From: Dipteronia dyeriana
Lineage: Eukaryota > Streptophyta > Magnoliopsida > Sapindales > Sapindaceae
Direction: 5' to 3'
NCBI GenBank assembly: GCA_032871835.1
Contig: CM065301.1
Coordinates: 30,574,405 to 30,638,404 of the forward strand
Length of the DNA: 64,000 bases
Shown in pieces: positions 56,690 to 64,000 of the stretch. Position numbers and translations under genes: made by a program. The notes beneath the pieces are model-generated. The model saw nothing but the letters and a program-made list of their open reading frames with translations, ran no database searches and was not told the origin of the DNA. Numbering within the stretch: the first letter of the stretch is position 1; every line of letters starts with the position of its first letter.

Positions 56690-58600
56690 CCTTTTGCTCG
56701 TCGTCGAGCAAAATCAAGAAAATAAAATCAAAAACATACAAGCTAACAACACGAAGACTCGATAAAAGTAAAAAAAGAAATTAGAACAACAATAACTCAA
56801 AAGCCGCATTTTCAACTAGTGATGAGATACAAAGAAGTGCGTGTAAGAAGAGTAGATACATGCCAAACATTCTCAAGCAACTCGAAGGCACTAAAGGGCA
56901 CCCGTATAACATGAATCCCACACTTAAATTGCTTTTCATGTCAGGAACCACTAACTCTCCCACCTCAAGCGTAATTCGCTTCGACTCTAGGCCTCACATG
57001 GATACTCTTTTTTCTTTCCTCTTGGAGTCCTACGTTCACACTCATGCAAGGTATGCAAAGATAGAGTTATGCATAGGAGTCTAATGCATTGCATACAATT
57101 TATCAATGAAATAACGCTATTTTCTTGGTGAGCTAACCTAGGAAATGAATCATATGCCATGGATGAGGAAGATCATGATTCAACAAGCATTCCCAATCAA
57201 GACAAGTTACGAATCAAATAGGACTTTCCTTTTGGTTGTAATGGGGCCATGGAGTTAGATGTAGTGAGCAAAGAAATAGGAAAAGTTTTGAGTTCAAATA
57301 TCACCAATCATGTGTAAACATACTCACACATTAATACACTTAGCAATTAGGCATACATATACACACATTTGTGCTTCAAAATTGTACTCTACATTCGAGT
57401 ACTTAACAATTACTTTCAAGGCTCTTTTCTTTACTTTGCTTTACTTTGTCTTTTTCTTTCTTTTTGATTTTCTCTTTTATTTTGCACACTTAATTATGAA
57501 ATCTTGACAATTAAGCTCATAAGTGCAAATTTGGCACTTTTACATATTGAGCCATTTTATGTACGATTACATTGTTGCCTACATACATGCTATTCTCTAT
57601 TAGAGCTTTTACCTTTCAAACCAAACACATAACACATGCATACCCCACATGATTGGCAATAAAGGTAGGTTTGTGTTTGGCTATGGTTATATGGTTTATT
57701 TTTGTTCCAAATGAAAGATAAGTGTTTGGCCACAAATTGGGTATGAAGCATACATAAGGGAATAAGGAATGTGTTTAGGCATTTTTAGTAGTTAATCACA
57801 CACATTGCCTAAAATCATTTTCGTAATTAGTCTATCAAGGGAATGAATGCATCCATCAAGCAATCCACAATATATGTGTAATGTATGTCTTATGGCCTGA
57901 GACACTTATGACGAGAAGAGTATTTAAAGAATAGAACAACATGTACACTCAATTACGCATTTTAAGGCTTGTGTTTGTGAACTCACTAGGTGATCTCCAC
58001 TATTAGAACAAGGTGTTTGAGTACCGAGTCCCCTCAACTTGAACACTAAAGGATGGAACAATCCATGAAGTGCAAGTGAGACCCTAAAGTGACAATAAGA
58101 TGCTCAACCGAGCACGTGATGCATAAATCAACTCTCACATAAACACAACTCTACGCATCTCATCCAAACTATTTAAATCTCAAAAAATTTGGTCATGCGA
58201 CATTTTGAAAAATTGGACTACAAAATACTTGAAATAATAAAAACATAAAACAACGGCGTTGGCACCCCAAACCTAAACTTAACATTGTCCCCAATGTGGA
58301 CAATGAGAGCCCGGCGAGAAAAGCGTTTATACCACAACAAACACAACAAGTAAACGAAAAAGAAAACATATAAAAGCTCGATCAAGATGGCATGTAAAGG
58401 CTCTTCAAGGCAAGTAAACATCAATCATAACATAATACAACACACACCTTTATTCTAAACACAAATAAAATAAAATAAAATAAATAATGCAAAAGTACCA
58501 CTACGATAGAAATCAAATAATAAGAGTAACTAAAGCAAGTATGAAATATAACTGAAAGCAGTATAACAAACAAAACAAGTCTAGCTATACAAGAACAACT
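56690..58600. other. Athila-like non-coding region
   Basis: Between the additional ORF and the 3' LTR. No protein resemblance in either strand. Contains a (TTTTC)n-rich patch near 57425-57490. Confidence 0.55.
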
Positions 58601-58615
58601 CAAAGCTAATAATGA

Positions 58616-58676
58616 GATGATGGTGATGGTGATGGTGATAGTGGTGGTGGTGGTGGTGGTGGTGGTGGTGGTGGTG
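58616..58676. repeat. (GGT/GAT)n microsatellite
   Basis: About 20 trinucleotide units, GATGGTGAT then pure GGT. On the minus strand it lies near the end of the additional ORF and would encode a His, Thr or Pro run. Confidence 0.9.
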
Positions 58677-58699
58677 CCTATGAGGTTTCGGGCATCGTA

Positions 58700-60178
58700 T
58701 CTTTCCCTTTCTAACCAGCCTCGGTTGTTGCTCTGTCCTCTGCCTCTTTTCTTAATATCACCATAACCCTACGAATAGCAGCGTCCTCCTCTGAAACTCG
58801 TGGTTCCCCGATCGGGTAAACTGGAAATAGGGGCTGGTATCCTGGAACTGGATATGGGTATCCGGACACTGATCCTGAAGCTGCACTCTGGAACCATGGA
58901 TAGAGAGGTCAGAAATCTGATACTGGAGGTGTGGCCTGGTAACCTGTAACTGGATATGAGTGCCATGGATATGGAACTGGTTTCATTTCTCTCTCATATG
59001 ACCAGAGGAGGTTGAGCTCATGTCTCAACTCTGTAATATCATACCGAAACCCTACATCGACCAAATCTATCTAGGCCATAAACATTTGCTCCATCCACTG
59101 CATATGTTGTAGTATTGAGTCATAGGTCTCACTAGGGAGGTTCTTATCATTTCCTATATTGTAGTCTGGATCCTCATCTGAATCATCCTCTGTCTGATCA
59201 CCCAGATCGGATCCCATGTCCTTTTTATCTGAGTCATCCTAGCCTACTCTAGCCCTTTCTTCTTGGGCCGGATGCCCTCTTTTCTATTGGGTCTCATCAT
59301 ACTCATCCATAAAATAGTGAATACCATGTACGGATCCCAAAGTCAGGCCCGGTCTCTACGAACTCATTGACGACATGTCAACCCCCGCATCCTGGTAGAA
59401 AAAGGTTATCAGAAAAAGGAACACCATTTCTTGCTTTCTTTCCTGTCTTATCTCTCGCTGCCTTGTGAATCTCTACTTTCACAATCACCCCCACATTAAG
59501 AGGATATCCATGCTGAAGGCAATAGAGAAAGGTGGCCACACTGTAGGCCACTGTAGTGCGATGTCCATATGGTCTCAAGGAGTGCGAAATGAAGATGAGC
59601 TAGAATGCAAGCTCTATCAACAAATTCTTTTGCTTGATCGGTTTGGATCTCAAATTCCAGAACTCCATTTACCGAATAATAAGGCTGTTGGCTAAGTTAA
59701 TGTTCATCTCAGTGAAAATTTATAGCTGAGAGACCCCTTTGAACATGGCAACTGTGTCGTCCGAAAGTGTGGTCTTGAAGTGCCTGTTAATATCTCCTGA
59801 GTTGATGTGTACTGCTTTACCACGAACCAACACCAGACTCCTTAAATTATAATTTTGCTCGATTACCCCTGCATAAAATTCCTTTACAATCTGAGGGCAA
59901 TATTTGGCAAGCCTCTAAACAAATGTGTCCCAACTTCGGTCCCAAACCATCTCAGGAATCAGAGTCTCATGCAGCTCGCTCATGTTGATTCCCCTCTCAG
60001 GTATGAACTTCTTCCTACTGAATTTTACTATCCTAGCCAAAAAATCAGGGTTTTTGGCACAATGTGGAATCTGCCTCTTTCCTTTTTCTTGGCCCCTCCT
60101 CGGCCTCTCCATACTGCTGGAATCCCCTGTCTCATTATGGCCAGAATCTACCCTAGTTGTCTGCTTGGTTCTAGCCAT
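58700..60178 (-). pseudogene. Additional ORF of the Athila-like element (putative plant transposon protein, PF20167-like)
   Basis: Starts at ATG 60176-60178 with MARTKQTTRVDSGHNETGDS, then a basic stretch (RPRRGQEKGKRQ) and the domain start FLARIVKFSRKKFIPERGIN. WDRSWDTFV is followed by a stop (TAG near 59913) and, still in frame, CPQIVKEFYAGVIEQNYNLR, SLVLVRGKAVHINSGDINRH. The W..F....VKEFYA....VRGK order matches the 'putative plant transposon protein' domain as I know it. More stops and frameshifts follow towards 58700. It is read in the same direction as the element. Function is unknown. The first eight residues after Met resemble the histone H3 tail. Confidence 0.65.
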
Positions 60179-60700
60179 TACAACACCTAGAAAAATGATG
60201 TCGCTTCAATTCAGATCATACAATCGGACAGCACTCCAGCATAACTCACACAATTCCAGTAATCCGATATACCACGGATACCATAAACCACCCCCACAAT
60301 CATAATATATGCAATAAAGCACTACCAAACACCAATTACTAATAATCCCAAAATTCACCCCGAAATGTGCCCTAATTCCACTAAACTTAACCAATTTCAT
60401 CCACAGATCCTCCGAAAATACGAAATCACTACAAAAGATGCTTTAATAAACTTCACAAACAAAAACCCATACTTCAATTCACACAAATATGCACAAAATT
60501 GCTTCAACCCCAAAGATTTCAAAAATTCCCTAAACCAAATGACCGTAGAATTAGGGATTTGGGACTAGCAAGGGCCTAAAGTAAGTGAAAAGAATAAGTA
60601 ATTACTGATTACGTGGGCTAGAAGTCTTCAATGTCTCGTGGAGAGAGAATTTGTCATGATTGAGGTTTGAATTTTAGGTGAGAGGCTGCCCTACCACGAA

Positions 60701-60910
60701 TTGATACTTTTATACCTGGTGTCAGTTGCGGTCGAACTGTCGTGGTCTTCCATGACGGAAATCATGGCCGCGACACACCGTCTTTTTTTCATGGAGATTG
60801 TCGCGTTTGGCACACCACGCCACTCACAAGCGACACCTCAAGCGATAACAACTTATCTTTGTTGTCATGTGGTATTATCACGGCCTTTCATGACGACATC
60901 ATGACTGTGA
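60701..60910 (-). promoter_or_regulatory. LTR-like promoter segment upstream of the additional ORF
   Basis: Two units like the LTR's 117-bp repeat (ATGACG at 60752 and 60890; GTCGTGGTCTTCCATGACG and CGGCCTTTCATGACGACATC) are followed, on the minus strand, by a TATA box (CCAGGTATAAAAGTATC, about 60701-60718). In the 3' LTR the same order, repeats then TATA, is seen at 56470-56126. The ORF start lies about 530 bp downstream. Promoter function is inferred. Confidence 0.5.
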
Positions 60911-61842
60911 CATACCCGAAAAAATTTCCCTTTAAGGTCTTTCAATGGTACTAAATGCCTAATCTGCACACATACTCAACAATAAACATATCAATGGCAT
61001 TTGCTTGAACAATTGAGTCGGGAAAGCTTGAAATTTAGTTACTAAACATGTATGTAAAATGAAAATCACCCCAAACCTATGTTTTTCCACACCTTGCACT
61101 ATAATCACAATTTATCTCTACAACTAAGGTATGGATCAACTTAGACTTGGAAGTGAAGTAGAATCACTACCATTCACATTTATTTTTGAAAATAAAAAGT
61201 TATTGAAAAGAAAGATACCTAGGTGGGTTGCCTCCCACCAAGTACACTATTTAATGTCTAGGTAAGACGTGGTGGGAGCACTACGGCTCTTGAAGCTCTA
61301 TCTCTTCCAACCAGGCAATGTTTCCATCAACAATAATATCTCTTGCTTTGTCAAGTTCATCTTTTCGGACCCAAACTTGTCGAATTTTCCTTGGCTTTCC
61401 TTTAGTCATGCTTCGTCTCTTTTTGCACACTTCCGTAAATTCAACACATTGGGCCTTTTTATAGTCTATAGTGTGGCAAAAATGACATTTGTAAGGAAAA
61501 TATGATGAACTACATCCGGTCTTCTTAATTCTTGCCTTTGGATGATTTGCATCTCTCTTAATGGTGTGGAGTTGCTTGACAAGTCCTAAAGCAGTGTTCC
61601 TACTCCCAAGTATTAGAGTGTCATAGTAATAAATTAACCGGTAAGACCGGGTCAAACCATATGGAGGTTGTTCACTTGTTCTTATAGAATTACTTATCTA
61701 GATTAATTAAGAAGCTTGTTATAAAAATGTAAGTCAATTAAAATTAAAACTGAGGTTAAGGGATCCACTGTTGGTAATTCGATTATGATCCAATTATTAA
61801 TATTTAGTCCAGATTAATGGGAGGGTATTCCACTCCACTGAC

Positions 61843-62040
61843 CACTCTCTGATAGATGTGGCTAAAAGTACCCACTGTGCTAGACAACATCTGTATGTCT
61901 ACAGTGAGTCAAACCTCCACAAAGATCAGAGGGGAGAAACCACTCTCTGATGGATATGAGTAAAAGTACACACTGTGCTAGACAATATTTGTCTGTCTAC
62001 AGTGAGTCAAAAACTCCACAAAGATCAGAGGGGAGAAAGC
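61843..62040. repeat. 97-bp tandem duplication
   Basis: Two copies of CACTCTCTGATAGATG ... CAAAGATCAGAGGGGAGAAA, about 97 bp apart. Each includes the hairpin CACTGTGCTAGACA ... TGTCTACAGTG. Confidence 0.85.
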
Positions 62041-62382
62041 AAAAAAATAATAAACTTACCAAAATTAAATCATATTTTCCATACCAACAGTATCACCTTT
62101 GGCTACAGCTATATAAAATTAGCCAGACATAATTTAACTAGAAAATTACTATTTTATTTAAACTGAGAATTTGAGAACAAAAGAGAGAGAATTTCACAAA
62201 TATAATATTAGATTTGATTCAGAATGTGTAAATTAGGAGGGAGAGGTCCCTTACTTATACAAAATACGGGTGAAAATTGACCATCGGATGATTTAGAATA
62301 GAGCGTCCAGATTTTGCCATGTCATCAGTGAATAGTGAACAGTAAACGCATCCGTGAAAGTCAATAGTGAATAGTGTATCAG

Positions 62383-62625
62383 CTTCTAGAATGTGATTCT
62401 TTGCAACTGCGTGTACGGTGCACTCGCAGTTTGGGTCAATAGAATTGTGTCACATCATCGGTCAACAATATTCTAGAAAGTCAACTATGAACAGTGCACC
62501 GACTTCTAAAATGTGATTCTCTGCAGCCGCGTGTACGGTGCACTCGCAGTTTGGTTCAATAGGAATGTGCCACGTAATCAGGAACAATGAAAGTCAACTG
62601 TGAACAGTGAATAGTTAAAATTACA
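62383..62625. repeat. 120-bp tandem duplication in the LTR upstream region
   Basis: CTTCTAGAATGTGATTCT at 62383 and CTTCTAAAATGTGATTCT at 62503, each followed by CGTGTACGGTGCACTCGCAG. TGAATAGTGAACAGT words recur around them. Position upstream of the TATA (minus strand) fits LTR enhancer repeats. Confidence 0.8.
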
Positions 62626-63385
62626 AAAATGCCCTTCGTGGCCTTCTTAAGGTTTTTGACGTTCTAAACTTAAAAACGATGATTGTTTTGCTATATGACT
62701 TCTCTATAATTCTGAATTGATCGAATTGCCTCTGAAATACAAAAAGAAATACACTTATTACTACACAACACATTTATTTAAGCGAGAGAACGAAATTATG
62801 TCTAAATTGGGGAATTAATCATATTGAAAGTGTAAAATGATGATATTATCCCTTAGTAAACATACACTTTTCAGTGTTAATCATTGCTTCATCTATGCTT
62901 CGGTCCTTGGTCAAGGTTTCAATTGTTCGTTCGGCTCTTTCAAGCTCCATTAAGCAGTCACATTCCTTGACCCTTGCTGCCTTTAAAGCAATTTATTTTC
63001 TGCTCAACTCCTCCTTTACGACATTAATTTCCTTGTCTGCTTGTTCCACTTGCCATTGCAACTTCCTAGTGCTTCAAGCAAAGTTTTCTTATTACTATTC
63101 TACCAACCTTGCAAGATCTTTCGCCCCTCTTGATTGCTTCATCCCTTTCTTTCCTCAGGGTTTCCACTTCCTTCATTAAGTAGACATTGTCTTTCTTAAC
63201 CCCATCGATCTCTAAGGATGCATATTTCTTGCAATTTTTTTCTACATGGACGTCTTCCTCACCCTTGTCCTCAAAAAGCACTAGGATCTTATTTAAATAT
63301 TCAATTGGATTCCTAGAATAGTCTACTGATTGAAGTGTACCCAAATCAAGGTAATCAACTGAGTTAATGACTTTCTTCAACCTTT

Positions 63386-64000
63386 CCGAAAATAAAACCA
63401 GTGGAATGTAGTGATCGGGTGACTTATGTAAAAGAAAAGTCTTCTCATGAATCTTTTCTACTACTACTTCCTCTTCTTCTACCAAAGTCTCCTCCTAGAT
63501 TTCATTTTTCGATTCTTTAGCCTTTTTCCTTTTAGGCTCTCCACTTGTATCTTCGGTGTCTAACACTCGGCCATTCCTCAAAACTGTCACTATCTTAGCT
63601 TGGTCTGATTGACTTAGAAACCTACTCGGCCTGTTCTTGTGCATTGTGTTCGCCATTTGCCCTAATTATGTCTCCAAATTTTTTATGGATGCCTCTAAGT
63701 TAGTGAACATTTGCTTACATGCTTGAATAAAATTGTTTAGGTTTTGGTCTGTTTGTTGTGAACTTTGAGCAAGGGTAGTCATAATGTCCTCCGAATGACT
63801 CTTCCTAGGCTGATATGAAGTCACATCTAGATAACCCAAGTTGTTCCACTGCTGCCCACTTAACCCTTGGCCTTGGTAGTTCTGAGCTTGTTATTCAAAG
63901 TGTTATTTGGGTCGGACCATAAGAAGTTGGGATGGTTACACCACCTCGGGTTATAAGAGTTAGAATATGGGTCATTTCTTCCTCTTTGATAATTTAGGGC
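63386..64000 (-). pseudogene. Athila-type gag, C-terminal part
   Basis: Minus strand from the window edge: YSNSYNPRWCNHPNFLWSDP, the characteristic NPxWRNHPNFSW stretch of Athila-type gag, then (after a frame change near 63875) SSQQTDQNLNNFIQACKQMF TNLEASIKNLET, a stop near 63670, LGQMANTMHKNRPSRFL, VLRNGRVLDTEDTSGEPKRK and a Glu-rich part before IPLVLFSERLKK. In working elements gag forms the particle and pol follows; here the homology stops near 63385. Confidence 0.7.

Larger units (their letters stand above)
61619..62862 (-). mobile_element. Probable solo LTR, minus orientation
   Basis: Lies within the gag fragments. Ends TGTCATAG (61619) and TTAGTAAACA (62862). On the minus strand a TATA-like TTTGTATAAGTAAGGGACC (near 62260) is followed by a short leader, as in an LTR. 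The flanks (TTAGAG left, TACAC right) give only a weak TSD (3 of 5), so the exact left end is uncertain. Confidence 0.5.
61281..63385 (-). pseudogene. Copia-like gag fragments (coiled coil and degenerate knuckle)
   Basis: Minus strand. Coiled-coil part 63385-62870 (NVYLMKEVETLRKERDEAIK, QWQVEQADKEINVVKEELSR, LMELERAERTIETLTKD), then, after the LTR-like insertion, 61618-61281: KARIKKTGCSSSYFPYKCHF CHTIDYKKAQC (a knuckle-like motif without its His) and KIRQVWVRKDELDKARDI. The order and wording resemble the C-terminal half of Sirevirus-type gag. The junction with the Athila gag lies near 63385 after FSERLKK. Assignment is tentative. Confidence 0.45.
55306..64000 (-). mobile_element. Athila-like Ty3/gypsy element, 3' part, minus orientation
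   Basis: In the minus direction: gag (64000 to about 63390), an interruption by copia-like gag sequence and a probable solo LTR (63385-61281), the post-coding phrase CTTGGTGGGAGGCAACCCA (near 61220-61240) that commonly follows pol in Athila-type elements, an additional ORF (60178 to about 58700), the phrase GCTCGACGACGAGCAAAAGG with AGGTTTGGGGG polypurine tract (about 56680-56710), and the 3' LTR (56676-55306). Protease, RT and integrase are absent. The 5' LTR would lie right of the window. Confidence 0.7.

Noticed and set aside
59915..60178. Histone H3 gene fragment (MARTKQT start)
   Set aside because: Similarity ends after nine residues; the rest is a transposon-type protein. Kept as a possible mimic, not a histone gene.

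Overview
This window comes from a large, AT-rich flowering-plant genome, probably a eudicot. The evidence is the repeat content: Ty3/gypsy and Ty1/copia LTR retrotransposons with plant-type primer sites and polypurine tracts, an L1-type LINE, MULEs carrying DUF1985/Ulp1 cargo, hAT elements and foldback MITEs. I found no convincing host gene, rRNA, tRNA or CRISPR array. Nearly everything that codes is transposon protein, and almost all of it is broken. Family names come from motif recognition by eye, not from database searches. Element borders come from target-site duplications (TSDs), terminal repeats, primer sites and polypurine tracts read directly in the sequence.

Layout. 1-5711: 3' part of a Ty3/gypsy element (integrase tail, a 47-bp tandem array, a spliced antisense gene, 3' LTR) inserted into a MULE. 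5712-9520: the rest of that MULE, with a DUF1985/Ulp1-type cargo pseudogene on the minus strand. 9814-18276: a non-coding copia-type element (minus strand, LTRs 9814-10124 and 17967-18276) split by a solo LTR (15228-17886, TSD ATGAC). 19188-23656: a small hAT-type element (TSD GCCACAAC) split by a near-intact autonomous hAT (19375-23029, TSD CCTGGATC) with a 735-codon transposase that has one frameshift. 24622-25567: a non-autonomous MULE, a SINE-like remnant and a foldback MITE. 25662-41395: an L1-type LINE starting at its ORF2 ATG, split by a Sirevirus-like gag-only copia element (28348-37997, TSD CCTTA) and by a short LTR element (39416-41332). 43765-45625: non-autonomous MULE pieces. 46011-54384: a complete 8.4-kb MULE with 9-bp TSD TATATGTAG, carrying a Mutator transposase gene (minus) and a DUF1985/Ulp1 cargo gene (plus). 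55096-55263: a MITE. 55306-64000: an Athila-like Ty3/gypsy element on the minus strand (3' LTR, additional ORF, gag), cut by copia-like gag sequence and a probable solo LTR.

The most unusual signal is in the MULE family. Just inside the termini are long arrays of a degenerate TCGAGCTTTTTT motif repeated every 21 bp, two helical turns. By hand count there are about 26 units at 46432-46991, 18 at 53546-53919, 26 at 8536-9086 and 5 at 45201-45290. The phasing survives although the units have diverged, so the arrays may be intrinsically bent DNA or a transposase-binding platform. Other leads are an Athila-type additional ORF whose protein starts like the histone H3 tail and which seems to have its own LTR-like promoter, and palindromic GACCTCCA-TGGAGGTC clusters in the non-autonomous MULEs.
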